Source: Primulina eburnea
Lineage: Eukaryota; Streptophyta; Magnoliopsida; Lamiales; Gesneriaceae
NCBI RefSeq assembly: GCF_022965805.1
Contig: NC_133115.1
Location: forward strand, 33,533,321-33,597,320
Reading direction: 5' to 3'
Length of the DNA: 64,000 nt
In this document: positions 1 through 13,270 of the stretch, piece by piece
Numbering within the stretch: the stretch's first letter is position 1
How the letters are laid out: each line of letters begins with the position of its first letter
The notes under the pieces: generated by a model
Seen by the model: only the letters and a program-made list of their open reading frames with translations
Told to the model about the DNA's origin: nothing
Databases searched by the model: none
Translations under genes and position numbers: made by a program

Positions 1-163
1 ACTCGTATTGAATGTAGAAATAGGAAGTAAGAACATGGTTAGAGTGGATGAACAATAAACTTGACTTCCCAGTGCTCCAGGAATTGTATGTAAAGAACTC
101 GACCCTGACATATTCTCGAATCTAAAGTTAGCAGGCCAAAGAGAAGTGGTTTGAATGTTTCCT
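1..163 (-). other. 3' flank of the malectin-LRR gene
   Basis: Sequence downstream of the stop codon of the minus-strand malectin-LRR gene, presumably 3' UTR. No other gene is visible up to the window edge. Confidence 0.5.
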
Positions 164-3100
164 TCACGATTGGGGCGGTATCAAAGACGGGTTTCCAGAA
201 TACCTGAACAACAAAAATTTGATTGAATCACTCCACCATTAAATTAAAACAAAGGAAATGTTGGTTAGCTAAACGATTAATAACCTGAGAGTCAAGCCAG
301 CTTTTCCAGCAAGGTTGCTTGGTACTTGGCCGGTCAGATTGTTGTTTTGCAGAAAGCTGCATGTATGTTAGCATGGATCATTTGCAAAGCTTGTAAGAAA
401 TGCCAAAATTCTATTCCAACAAAAGAAATACAGATTGTCCATAATAAATGGAAAGCCTACATACCTGAGCTCTAATATGCCGCACAAGAATCAGCAAGGT
501 ATTTTAAAAATATATAATTTTGAAAAGCTCAAAAATCTCCGAAGGGATTTATTTTCTTCTACTAGCTAATGTAACAGTTTTCAAAAGAAAATTGTTCACA
601 AGCATTGCATAAATGATTTAGTAAATTTTCACATAATCACAGACCAGGACATAACTTATCTGTCGCCCAACACTGATATTCTGGGTGTAAAGCATTTGCA
701 TTTTGACTGAATATATCGAATTTTTATCAACCAATTCATATCTATAGAGGAAGGTAAAGGACTAAAATTATAAGTTGAAGTATGTAAGCGTAAGCAGCTC
801 GTTGAGAACATTACTTAGATTCATTGCTAAAACATTTTCCGATCTTTCATCAGAAATTTTAGTCCTAAAATGCATAAATTATTTTAGAGATCATACACTA
901 TGCATGCCTCATTTGAATCTACGAGGTAAAAAAATAACAGTCAATACAGAAAAATGAGTAGATAAAGCACAACTGCAAGAAACATTAGACTTTCAACTTT
1001 ACAAAATGCTTCTGAGTAATACTCACACTTCACGTAATCTCGTTAGTGTTCCCAGAGATGCAGGTATCACTCCACTGAGTTGATTGTCTTCCAAATGCCT
1101 AATTGAATGGTTACAAATAAAAAAATTAATTTGTAAATATTTTTGAAAAAGACATCGAAACAAGATTGTCTGAGTTGATGAAAACCCCAACTGCACTTTG
1201 GTTCCTTGTTGCAAACGGAAATCGTTAACAACCAAGATCTCATTTTTCATTCATTTATTAACTATCCTGTAAATGATTGTGAGGGCCATTGCCGGAAATT
1301 TTAGAATATCTCAACTTACAGAATTTCCAATCCGATCAATGAACTGAGGTCTGGAATAGTCCCTGACAAGCTATTATTTCCAAGCGATCTGTTAATAACA
1401 GGAAGATATCGATGAAATGTTATTCAAACAATTCAACTCATTGAACTCGAAGATTTTGTTTTTCACCCACATGCTAGCCAATGCTGTCATCCTAAAAATA
1501 CTTGGAGAAATTGACCCTGAAAGACCCATGCTTGTGAGGTTTCTGAAGACAAAAGGAAAAAAAAGGGTTAGCTCTTAGAGTCGTTTGCCCAAGATGATTA
1601 TAGTGTCGTTTTGAGTGCTTCGATGAATGAATGGGTGCAGGAGTTCAAGCACAAATAGCATTGAAGTTCATCTTCCAAAACTTCATTTCTTGCTCACTGG
1701 TTTTAATTTTTTCCATAAATGAATATGAACAACGTTTTAGTTTTAAAAACCTGAAAATGTAGTTAAAAAATGTGAATTCCTCAACTCGGCAGTTTCAGCT
1801 CCGCCCCTGAAGAAAAATAAATAACAAAGTCCAACTTACAAGGTGGCAACACGAATACGGGGCCCGTCTGTGCAAGTAACTCCAGTCCACGAATATCTAC
1901 GGGGTAAACATGGATCACCATTCCAATCAGCCGGAGGGTGTTTGAAGCTATTTCTCAAGTCTATCATTGCAATTACTGAAAGGAGAAAAGGAAAAAGAGA
2001 ACTTGAATCACATCTCTGATTTAGGGTCGGCATTTAGTTCCATGAGAAAAAGTTCAAAAGTATCAACCACTTGGGTACCTCTTCCTGTTTGAGGGGAAAA
2101 AAAGGCCATTAATACTAGGGCTCGATGACTGAAAATTTTTATGCAAGTCCTTTAGTGTAAAGAGGTTCATTCAGGTGAAAGGTTTAAAGAGCCATAAAAC
2201 AATTGTTGTCTGGCGCAAGACTCAAAAAATGTTGGAGCATTTGAGGAGGTGAATAAGGTACTCATCATCAGCATGGAAAATATTTTCCAATTTGTTGTAC
2301 CTACCATAATTATATATTTTGTGTCGGCCCCTTCACAATTTTATGATCAAATCAGTTTTGTTATTCAAGAATTTGGTTCAACAAGGAAACGAATTGTAGG
2401 GAATGGTTAAATGCAATCCCGCTAATCATCCAAGTTATAGATAATTAAGAGCTGATTCATACCATCACGTGGGAGCGTTTTCCCTCCAGAAGGAAGCACT
2501 TGAAAAGCCTCTCCAGCATTAATTAGAGGGCCAGCACTTGAACCAACAGCCGCAGTCAAAGTTAAATTTGTAATGCCAGAAAGAGGCCACTGGTTTGCAA
2601 AGACAACTATACCAGCTGGAGTCACACTCAAGTTATTGTAATATGTGACACCATTGATGGTTATATCGACCGTTCTTGAGCTCCCTGGAACAGAAGTTTG
2701 ATCTTCCGCGAAGTAAAGAGCAATATAATATTCTGCGCTTTGAAGGAGACCTGGTGGCCAAGGTAATACTAAAGGTTCTGACGAGCTTTTCAACAACCGT
2801 GAGTGAAACACTTTCACAGGAGGAAGGTTCCAGATACCAGAAACAGCTAGTTCTCCTGAACTTGATGGCAGAGATGTGTTTTCTCCGAATGGTTGCCAAT
2901 AGCGATTAAATAGGTCATCTGGATACCTGCTCAGTGGCATTCTTGAAATTAACTAGAAATGAAAACCAGTAACAGTATGCATTGTCGAACCATCAGAACA
3001 CACAATGACTTTTTGGCTTTCGTTTCTAAATAAACAACCTTCAGAATTCTCACTGAATCGTGATATTTGTGAAATGGTTGAAAATAAAAAGGGAAACCAA

Positions 3101-4273
3101 ATAGAATAATTAGCAGTGTCAGAAAACCAAATTTAAATGAAAAGAAAACAGACAACATGAACAGAGGAAAATGATCACACGAAAAGATTTTCAAACAAGT
3201 TTCTTCCAAAATTAACCTAAACTATGAAGCCTTGAATATTTTCAATAAAAATAAAGAAGCAGACAATACATAGACCATCCAGTTTGACAATCCATTGCAA
3301 AAGGAGCTCAAATACTTACTCAATATGTGGTCCATCATACCCAAACTTGTGTCTAGCTACCAAACTCAAAGAATAAGATTTAAAATCTGTTGAATTATAC
3401 AACTGATCCATCAAAAGCACAACCTCTAGAGCAGAGATGAAAGGGTCAGAATCAGTGTATATGTTTGAAGCTAAACAGATGCTCAAATTCTTTCCCGTGG
3501 GCAAGAAGACCCCTTCGTAATAACTCGAATCCCCAGTTATATAATCATCAGTCGTATTAACGACACTCCAAAATGTCCCATCAACTATCTGATCAAAAAC
3601 AGGAGGATTAACGTTCCCGTTCACTCGACCATAGTAATATGATGTCCTGACTAAGTATTTCCGCGTCCTATCAACAGGAATTTCGTAACAGAATTTCTTG
3701 AAGAGGTTGTTCTTCAAAGGAAATGTACGCACATTGGCTAGAGTTGGGACTAGAACTTGTTCTGTTATAGTCTTGGAAATTCCAGTCGATATGTAGGTCG
3801 TGTCGGGCAGCCATTGCAATCCTTTGTAGGTATAGTTGACAGAAGCACCACAATCAATTAAGAAACCTGCAAAACCAAAGAAGACCACGAAAATTTGATT
3901 TCTATCAGTAAATGAAATTCGATAATTAAAGAAAAGCTGAAAAACCTCAAAGTAACAGAATATTTGAGCTTATTAGCAAAAGAGACTCGATCAACAAACA
4001 ATCTGCACAATCCTAATAGATTAACTAAACAAAACTCAATCAACAAGAAAAACCGCAAACACCTAAAAAAACACCGAAGTTTACGAATTTATCAGTAAAA
4101 TAAAAAGCCCGGATAAAATTTTGGCAAGATTTCATGAGGGATTCATCATAAAACAAAAAACACAAAAACCAAAATACAATTGAATCGAGGTTTGACTTAC
4201 CTCTGAGGGGTTGAGAAAAGGAAAGATAGGTCAGGAAAGATAAAACGAAGAGTAAGCGAGCAAACATCTTCAT
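164..4273 (-). CDS. Secreted malectin-like / leucine-rich-repeat protein (At3g05990/At3g19230-like)
   Basis: Nine exons on the minus strand: complement(join(164..203, 285..356, 1027..1098, 1320..1388, 1471..1542, 1840..1975, 2463..2941, 3320..3866, 4201..4273)). All introns are GT-AG, phases agree, and the CDS is 1560 nt (519 aa). Residues 1-20 are a hydrophobic signal peptide. Residues ~25-366 form a malectin-like (di-glucose-binding) domain beginning FLIDCGAS. Residues ~375-410 are an LRR N-cap (DWNGDPCLP, then SWTGVTC). Four LRRs follow, encoded by 72/69/72/72-bp exons of equal phase, the usual LRR gene design. The protein ends SGNPSLIPPQS with no transmembrane segment or kinase, so it is probably apoplastic or a receptor-like co-factor rather than a receptor kinase. 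Its length matches the ~517-519 aa Arabidopsis relatives as I remember them. An in-frame ATG at 4294 would add seven residues; I chose 4273 because the signal peptide then starts MKMFARLL. Confidence 0.88.
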
Positions 4274-4330
4274 GCATTCCAAAGAGAAAGACATGACAGA
4301 GAGAAAGAAACCGAAAAAAATCAAATCTTT

Positions 4331-4372
4331 GGGGGGGGGGGGGGGGGGGGGGGGAGAGAGAGAGAGAGAGAG
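4331..4372. repeat. G24 homopolymer followed by (AG)n microsatellite
   Basis: Twenty-four consecutive G (4331-4354) run into an AG dinucleotide tract to about 4372. It lies 40-60 bp upstream of the malectin-LRR start codon, so in the sense direction it is a polypyrimidine (CT)n-C24 tract in the probable 5' UTR or core promoter. Confidence 0.95.
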
Positions 4373-6053
4373 GGAAGGTGCAATGGCTAAAGGGTTGAAA
4401 AGCGTTTGCGGAGTCGCAGAATGGGAATAGAATTGGTCAGTTCGTTTGGTGAATTATGCAAGAAAGAGATGAAGTCGGTGAAGAGGAAAGAATAAATAAA
4501 GAATCATACAGACATCGGTTAACGCGGGAAGCAACAACCACACCAGGTCATAGCGATGCTCATCATTTTGATTTGGACATGAAATGTTAAGGACATAGCA
4601 AGTCAACGTCCCTGCAGACGGAGCAAATGAAAATCCAAATCTGTGGCATTTTTCTGAATTTATACAATTTCTCGCGGCCTTGCTTCTGCATTTCACGTAG
4701 AAGAAACAGTAGGGCTAGATCTTGTCCCGTAGACGTTGTGCCGACCACAATATGAAATATGAAGAGGCACATTTGTGGAGTTAGACTTTGGTAGTGACGT
4801 ATAATTTTAAATAGTTTATTGATTTTAAGCTTTTTTTCCTAGACAACAAATTCTTGTTCATAAAAGAGGAGATAAAAACAGAATCACATGGGATAATACA
4901 AAATATGTATGATTCCTAAATCTATGTCTAACCAGTTTATTTGCCATTTGATTTGTATTTGCAAATATTTCGATTTGCGGATGTGTCAGGTGCAAAGATG
5001 GACCAATTTGTGTAAAAATGATAAAAATATAACATTTAAAAATCACGATGATTATGAAAACTAAATTTGACCGTTCGTTATAGTTTTCTAAACAAATACA
5101 ACACTAAAACGAAAGAAAAGACGATATAAATTGATGAAATAAACTCCCAACATGATTGTGTATCAACGAATCAATAAAAATCATAAAAACATGAAAAAAT
5201 ATAATAAAATAGTGCTAGAATATGTACGGTGATGCTAAAATATGACTGGAAAAACATGAAAAAATTTGACTAAATTTATGAAAATTATGCAGGTAGTTAA
5301 CTAGCGAGAGATTGTTGTGTTCTTTTCTGTGTTGGCCGGTCCCCCTTTTCTTCCTAGCAACTGTGCGGTTTTTCTCTGCTCCGCCATGATCCACGTTTTT
5401 CCGATTTTCAATCACGATTTCTCTATTTTCAGCTCCTTGTGATCAGTTTGAATTGATAGGAATTGACCTGTTACATTTGATGGGTGTATAGAATTTAATT
5501 GGGTTTGTAATTAAATTTGATTAAATACTTTAGCCCAAACAATTTGTATACCTTGAACAATGATGGACATCAACACCTTGAACTTTGGAACCGAGCTTGC
5601 GGATTTGTTCAGCTAATTGCTCATCTGGAGATGTTATGGCTTTTAACTACTTGTATTGCATCTGTCTCAATAATTTGGACTATCCCAAGTTGATGTTTCT
5701 CTTCAATCCGTGCGTCAAAATCTAGTGTCGATCGATGTGAAATGTCGAAGCTGTAACTCTTATCCGAGATATCACACATACTTTGTTGTATTGTAACTTC
5801 GCTCAAAAAGTTCGGATTTTAAGTCCAATTTGGTATAGTCGGATGCTTGTTGATTGCACGGCGAATTTAAAGCATCGTCCTCTAACATAAAACTGAGAAT
5901 TTGATCGAAGTCAATTTCAAATTGGAAGTTCAAATTACCCACCCAGGATAAATCTTTTGTGGCATAAATTACCAAGACCAGAGCCATAGAAAATCAAGAG
6001 AGAGTAAGCGGCTACGAAAGAATTTGTATAAATGAAACTGGTTTGGAATCTTT
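4373..6053. other. Intergenic: malectin-LRR promoter side and KAPP 3' side
   Basis: Between two minus-strand genes. The left part should hold the malectin-LRR promoter and the right part the KAPP 3' UTR. On the minus strand, 5560-5990 has two overlapping open stretches in different frames, one containing SPDEQLAEQIRKLGSKVQG. They look like an old frame-broken coding remnant, but I cannot assign a family. Nothing else is recognisable. Confidence 0.4.
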
Positions 6054-9000
6054 TCATGGATCAAGTTTACAAGATTGGATTCTGTCAGCATTACTAAAAT
6101 CTACAAATATTATAGATGTGTTATCTTTAGTACGCAACGTTCGAGCCTCACTCAACAAAAAATTAGCTATCTTCTCTGCGGTATTGTCTCTGTCCATGGC
6201 GCTTCTCTCCGTTGCTTGCTGGAAAATATAGATGAAGTAGGATTCAGAAACTGCTAACTCAAAAACTCCGAAACAAACTGAAGAACATCAGTCATTGGAT
6301 TACCTGATTCACAAGCTGAACAGCCTTCTTGGTACTAACGACGTCCCAAAAGCCATCACTACATCCAATTCCAAGAATTTGCCAAGTTACAAATGTGCAA
6401 AAGCAACACAGAGATCCTTCGAATATATATCATGCAGAGGGAATGGTATTTTCCCTTGCAAAAACAAACACACACACACACACAAAAAAACTATGTTTTG
6501 GAAGTTAGATGCAGAAATGAGTTGTTGAGTTGGAGGTGAAGCATGTTGCCGAAAAACTCTGTAATCTAAACATCTTAACCTCCAAATAGAAAACCATCTA
6601 CTAACGTGTCAAATCAATTGCTGCTCTGTTTCTTATTTTTGAAAATGAAATCTTTAACACACTTGGTAAGCAAACGCAGGCAAACTTTTAGTTTCATGCA
6701 TTTCCAAATGAGCGGGGGACATCTCAATACATGAGCAAGAATCCTTTGAAGATAACACTTGTATCCAAACAGAAAGAAAGAGTTAATTACTTGAAATGGG
6801 ATGTTTTTGCGTGTTACAAAAAATCTCTTGGTTTCTATGAACAGAGAGAGTGACAAAAAAATCATTCTACTTGAGGAATAATAATATAAAAATGTGAGTA
6901 ATAAAAAAGAAATCTGCATTAATATTAAACAAAAATGAAGTAGAGAAGCCAAGAAAAGAGTTTTGGGGTAAAAAAAAAAAGAAGACGACAACTTGAACTT
7001 TCAGCAAATTACCTAGACAGTAGAGCAAAGCCGTGGCTTGTTTGGTCTATATACACAGCTTCACTTATATAGGGCTCTGAACTGAAGCGAGCATCCTGCT
7101 CCTTCAAAAATTTGTCTCCAAGCATCCTGCCTAGATTTATGCCTGAATGGAAACAATTAATGAAGTAAGTATATGCTTGATGACTAATTAAAACTTTTTT
7201 AATGCCAAAATTCGGCTTTTATCACCGCATATTCGTGTTTCCCCATCTCTCAGAGGCGCTCCTGATGCTTGCATACGCAGTCTTTCAGAATAACTGGTTA
7301 TTCTATGGTCTTCTGTCATATTTATCTGCTTTCCCCCAACACTGCCAGATTAAGGTTGACTCAGAATATAAAACTGGTTATTCTATAGTCTTCTGTCTCA
7401 AAATTATCATGCTGAAAATATAAATCCGAAAGCATGTGAAATATCAACACCTACTTTACAATGCAAGCTGAGTCTCCAACATTTGCACATTGTACGTAGA
7501 AATTTTCATTACTATCAGTCCAAACCAGAAGCACTGTTGCAGTACAACCCTGAAAGAATTTTGATATCACAAAAAAAAAATCATATCCTTAAACATGTAG
7601 CTCAGGAAACTAGAGAACCTACAGCGGGTTCCATTTTGGGCTTCCTATAAAAATGCAAACTGTATAAATTTAGCTCAATTAGCTACTAATTATCTTCTGT
7701 ATCTCACTATATTCATGAATAACAGCATTCCGTGTTTCTAACAAGATCATTACAATGAAAGGAGACAAGGTTAACAATTTTTTGTTGCAAATAGTTGAAA
7801 TCTCAACGAGCTAAGAAATGTACGCCCACAGTATTCTATTCTTCAGACAATAAGGCTTTTCACAAAGTTTATAATCCTCCTCTTTAATACGTTAGACTGA
7901 ATTATAGATAATACTAGAAAAAATAGACATCATTGAAGAATTAGAGTGCAGTAATTCAATCAGAAAGCACGTGAGAAAATAGTGATCTACATGGCACATC
8001 TTAGAATATTATAATTCAAGAAACTGAAAATATGGTAGAACAAGGGTAAAAGGGCAGAGATGCAGAGTAGAACCTCATAGTAATGGTTAATGCGTGATTC
8101 AGTTTGGTAAAATGCTTCTCTCAGTACATCAGAAGCATCAGATTGTGATAAAACCTTCTCTCTTATAATCACATCCGACAAGATGTCAGCAACGACTTCA
8201 GGCATTATTCTGGGATAAACAGTAAGTAAGCATATGTTTCCCATAAGAGTGTGCGGCCGATACTAGAAATTATATTCATGAATGATCAAAAGAATTTAAC
8301 ATGAAAATTGAAGCATTCAATGTAAACCCAAAGCACCCACTAAAGTTAGTACATAAGAGACCAAATAATGCTTCACTTCGGTCCATCGATAAATGTTAGA
8401 GGATTAATTTCTTCCAGACGACTGCAGTGAAAACAGTCCGATTTCTAGAAATTCAAAGAAAAGTAGATTACGTGGATAACAATTTGGACAGCGGCAAAGA
8501 ATTAAAGACAAAATAAAATAATCCAATATCAATCATAGTGCTGATTATATATCAAAACAAACTTTATTTCTGATTCTCCACATGTAGCAATTGATAGTCC
8601 AAGTTAAAGAAAGTGAATTTACTTGCCCGCGGATGTTGCAGCATCTGCTCCACCATGACCATCGCATATGCCAAAAATTCCAAACTGCAACAAGTGAAAA
8701 GCATAAACCTAAATGGCTAATTCATTTATGTAAATAAATCAATAAAATAAGACACGACTCCAAAACCTGATATGTTCCAGGAAGAGGCCATTGGAAATAG
8801 CAGACATCTTCCATGGGCAACTTTTTTGCTCCTCGACGCATAGCCATGGGATCAGATGCTATGCCAACGCCGAAGGGAATCTTGGAATCTGTCTGAGTTT
8901 TAATATGAACCTGCAGCATTAAACAAAGAGCGGAGCCATTAATGGTAGTGCCAAAACTGCAGAAGGGCAAGGGCCGCCAGGCATACATTTCATTCGCTAC

Positions 9001-12000
9001 TTGCAACAAAGGGGTAGGCTACGAAAAGTAAGAGATAAATCCATTAAGAGTAGAGATGTTACGTAATTTATAGCGACTAAATATAGACCATGAAGTGTGA
9101 TATAAATCTCAGCAACTAAAAATATCAACTTTTAACTTATTACTACGCTGTTGTCAAGGTTAATTCAGTCTTCACTGAGTTATACATCATCAAGTCATCC
9201 TTTCAGCCAAACTGGAAGGGGAAGGGAAATGAGATGGAATTACAGCATTCTTAACATGTTACATCCTCACCCTCTTTGGCCCACAACTATGCCAGGATGA
9301 TGTGTACCTTCTTATACATCATCAAGTCATCCTTTCAGCCAAACTGGAAGGGGAAGGGAAATGAGATGGAATTACAGCATTCTTAACATGTTACATCCTC
9401 ACCCTCTTTGGCCCACAACTATGCCAGGATGATGTGTACCTTCCCCTTTCATTCCTATGTTTTTCCCAACTTTACTAAAATAGAATATAAGCTAAGTTCT
9501 CAAAGCTTCATGTTGAATTATACAATAAAACAAATGCCAGGCCTTTAAGTGCCTGTCATTGAAACACACTCGCATCAAAACAGTCTACGGAGACAAATAA
9601 TAAACATGGTGACACAAAAGAAAAGATTTTTCTGGTTAATCTCCTTTTTCCAGAACAATAAAAAATGGGATCACAACAGCAAGACAAGCTCAAGGAGATT
9701 TCAAATTATAACAAACCTAATGAGGCATATGAGTTTATAGCACAAGGACACACCATCATCATATACATCAATATTATAAACATATTTTTTGAGTCGAAAC
9801 AATATTATATTATAATGATATCAAGGTTTACAACAGCGGATAAGTAATCCGCAACTAATTAAAAAGAGTACACTACTACACCGCAATTATCAAGACCAAA
9901 CATAATTCCAATCCCTGAATATATTATAAACATACAATCAGGAGCAAATAATGATTAGCTATAAAGGATCACACATGACTATATTAAAAAACTTTCCAGC
10001 ACAGATTTTTTCACAGACAAAGCACAAACAAGAATATAAAATCCGAACGGCTGCATCAACTTACAAGAATCTTCGAACTTGTGCCTAAAGTTATTGTATC
10101 TCCAGTTGAGAGCTCAACTGGAGTACCCCAATGTCTATTTCCAGATTGAGGGCGATGAACTGCTTGGGAATTCAAGAGTGTACCATTCAAGCTACCCATG
10201 TCAACAAGCTCCCATTTAAATTTCTGCAGCATTGCAACATTATCAAAACAGAAAGCAGATAGCATAAAAATCAAGTACAAAGCACAATAAAGAACTAAGC
10301 TTACACTTGCATTCCAATTTATCATTGCATGCTTTCCAGAAACTTCTGAGTCCTTCAACAATATACTACCAGGTAAAACTCTTCCAATAGTCACTGGAAG
10401 CTTGGATGTATTCGTCGACTGTACGGAATACCGAAGTCCGCCAGAAGGCCCAGAAATTACCTCCAGCATGATAGTACTTCCTGCACTTCTAATAGAAAAT
10501 CATGATCATGGGTTTTATAAATCCTGCCAACAAAACTCCAAGAACATTAGAACTTAAACAGTCAATGAGGAGAAAATTACTCTGATTTGCAGTATAAGAA
10601 GGAACAGGATCTCTGAAAGCTTTCTTATCTGGATCATGTCTTGAGCTATAGTCCGTGTCCTCTCTTCTTCCGTGTATCAGTTCTTCAGAAAACTTATTGG
10701 AAGCGATCGGAAGCCTCAGCGTATGACCCAACAAAGAATCCTCAGAATTAATTGGAATGTTGAGAATAAAGCTGTCATCTGGAAAGAGCAACAAGACTTA
10801 TATTTTTTACTAAAAGAACGCAAAACTGGACACAACGATAATTGGACAAAAAACTTTACTATAATTTATAGCTTAAAATACGAAAGAAAACAGTTAGCAT
10901 CTATTACTGTGGGTCAAGTGAGAAGTTGATGGAAGCCTTTGTTTAGGTTCCCCAGCATTAGAACTTGGTGAGCTAAAACCAGCTTGAGTTTGACAACCAG
11001 ATGGGTCGATAAAGTCACCAATGATAGGCACACTGCCTTCGCTTTCAATAATAACCTGGTCTCCGGAAACGAGCGGCCTCTCAATGTCATCATCCTGTTT
11101 TGGAAAATGTGAAGCACATAACAATCATGAAAAAGAAAAAAAGACACATTGCGAAACTTTCAGATGAAACACTCATTGCAGGTGCATGTTACATCAAGCT
11201 AAGCCAAGCAGCAATCTATGTCATGCTCAAACACAAGCATAAAAAATCAGCATGTAAAGAAAGTAAAATACCAACTAATGCATATGGAAAATCTCGAAAT
11301 AACCATTAAACGGTTACCATCAGATTCAACTAAACTGGGAAACAACGAAAAAGGAGAAAAAAAAAGAAAAATGTTCCTCCGTTTGGTGCCAGCATTGCAT
11401 CATTTTCCATTTGACACATATATTTTTTAATAAGGTGGGTGACAATTCAATATAAAATACTACTGTGGATTATGCAGCTAGGTACATACAAAAACACAGA
11501 AAAACTTAAGGAATAAGCATAAAAATGGAAACTTAAACCGGGTAAAAGGAATTATAATTGAATTTCGAGATAGATATATGTAACACGAGCTTTATTTACT
11601 CAAGCCTAAAAAACGTAAACTTAAACGCCAACAAAGAATGCTCCGCATGGCAAGCACTTAACTATCTGCTTCCATAACATTGACAACCGAGTGGCATTGG
11701 ATAAGGACACAAAATCAAAGTCCTATTTTCTTTCCAGGAAGAACAGATGAATATTTGGCTGTGTTACACAACGTGATATTGCAAAGAAAAACACAGAACC
11801 AAGAATTTCAAATAGTGGCGTTGAAACCCTCCAGTTTTCACATGATCACGAAATTCACGATCATTTCAAATGTTCTCTAAAGAAGCGTGTAACATGGGAA
11901 AAAACGATAATATCTGAGAGTAAATAATCTACCATACTCACTCGTCCCCCCACCCCCCGGGTCCAACAACATGACGGGAATATCATCATATAAACGAAAT

Positions 12001-12452
12001 TATCAACATTCGTCCGTTCAAAATAGCCCCAGAAATATAACTAAAACGAGCCAAAAAAATAGCAAAACTTTGCAAGAATGACAAAAATGGAGACATGAAA
12101 TTATCCACCTCATAAAACCAAGAAACAAAAGGCCCACTCAAACACAAAACATGCACATCCAAACAGCGCCTAAATCCCCAAAACAGAAAACTGAGAAAAA
12201 CACATCTTCACGACAAAAGCTCACAACACTCATATCAAAATCACATTTATCCCAACTAAAAAATCAGACCTTGGTCGAGCTGCGCGACCGGCGGTGACCG
12301 GCGGGCGAGATGAAACGACGCCATGGCTTGAATTTGCAAGCGATGAGCAGTAGGATGATAATGAGCAGCAACATAAGAAGCACTATCCCAAAAATCACTA
12401 CCGATGATGATATCAAAGTGCTGGTGACGATGATTAGCATCGGATTATCCAT
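6054..12452 (-). CDS. KAPP: Kinase-associated protein phosphatase (FHA domain-PP2C, type I membrane-anchored)
   Basis: Thirteen exons: complement(join(6054..6218, 6304..6358, 7013..7142, 7226..7341, 7455..7549, 8074..8209, 8623..8684, 8767..8910, 10065..10223, 10305..10480, 10581..10778, 10908..11094, 12270..12452)), 1806 nt, 601 aa (Arabidopsis KAPP, PP2C 70, is ~581). Residues ~5-40 are a hydrophobic signal anchor followed by a basic KFKPWRR stretch. The FHA (kinase-interaction) domain spans ~192-300, with GRVLPGS, SEVSGKHAMINW and MGSLNGT, which bind phosphothreonine on receptor kinases. The PP2C domain (~310-595) has LPMEDV, DGHGG, GCTATV, ANVGDSA, TEDHR, DGFWDVVS and the late KDNTS aspartate, i.e. 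the metal-binding acidic residues. KAPP dephosphorylates LRR receptor-like kinases such as CLV1 and FLS2 (family knowledge). The first in-frame ATG is 12452. The 8910/10065 intron contains a 132-bp tandem duplication. All splice sites are GT-AG. Confidence 0.94.
9180..9443. repeat. Tandem duplication, 2 x 132 bp, inside a KAPP intron
   Basis: Positions 9180-9311 and 9312-9443 read as the same 132 bases (both begin TTATACATCATCAAG and end GATGTGTACCTTC). I see no difference between copies, so the duplication is recent. It lies in the large intron between the FHA-encoding and PP2C-encoding exons. Confidence 0.95.
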
Positions 12453-13040
12453 TGGATTATCAATCACTATGATTTTCTTGGTGAAAGAGAAAATTGACGC
12501 TCTATATTATCGGAAAATTCGAACTTTATTTTGTATAATTACCAACCAGCCATACCCAACAACAACCATAGAGGGTAAAACCGTGCCTCGGCTTCGCGAG
12601 AAGGACGCTTTGAAATGGTCACTCTTCTTATTACTGTTAACCTCAGTTTGTACCCAACACATTGTTCATTTTTATTTTAACCCCAATACTTTCTTTTGTT
12701 TTCTTTTTACACCCCATGTGATAATTGAGAATTCTTATTGCAATTTGACATCTTTATCACCATTTTAAAATAATAGCTTTAAAAAATACATTATTATTAA
12801 AATTTAAAAATAAAATATTTGGAGACAATCAGACAATTATTAAAAGCAAAAAAAAAAAAGATATTTTGAAGGATACTATTTTTTGATAGATTTTAAATAG
12901 TTCTTACTATCTAAAATTACAATCGGATTTAAATTCTATTGAACCAAACTTAAAAATAGAAGATAAACTATGTATAATTTACTAACCGCAATTTTACAAT
13001 ATTTTGAATCTCAAAGAAATACTAAAAATTATGGCAAAAA
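12453..13040. other. KAPP upstream region
   Basis: 5' side of the minus-strand KAPP gene. 12480-12640 probably contains the 5' UTR and core promoter; the rest is AT-rich. No gene seen. Confidence 0.4.
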
Positions 13041-13214
13041 CTTGTGTGAGACGATCTCATGGGTCGTATTTGTGAGACGGATATCTTATTTGGGTCACCC
13101 ATGAAAAAGTATTACTTTTTATGCTAAGAGTATTACTTTTTATTGTGAATATGGGTAGGGTTGACCCGTCTCACGAATTATGCCCCGTGAGACGGTCTCA
13201 CATGAGACTCACTC
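13041..13214 (+). mobile_element. Palindromic short element (GAGACGG family), copy 1
   Basis: A ~174-bp unit that starts CTTGTGTGAGACGATCTCAT and ends GTGAGACGGTCTCACATGAG plus ACTCACTC. The ends are inverted relative to each other and each is itself palindromic. The interior has a second inverted pair (TGTGAGACGG near the start, GACCCGTCTCAC near the end). No coding capacity; MITE-like. Defines the + orientation used for the other copies. Confidence 0.85.
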
Positions 13215-13270
13215 AAAAATTATATCCTACCAAAAATTAATAGTGATTGCTTTTTTAAAAAAGACATAAA

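Noticed and set aside
5560..5990. Minus-strand open stretches next to the KAPP 3' end
   Set aside because: Two frames with stops between them, no recognisable family, and no consistent splice model. At most a decayed remnant.
8621..8626. GC donor (CGCGG|GCAAGT) in KAPP after DGHGG
   Set aside because: A canonical GT two bases further (GGGCAA|GTAAAT) keeps the frame and gives the AGKIMPEVV reading that fits the KAPP family.
10484..10490. Upstream acceptor TATTAG for the KAPP FHA exon
   Set aside because: It breaks the phase with the previous exon. The acceptor GTGCAG at 10481-10483 restores QRSTIMLEV, as expected for the family.
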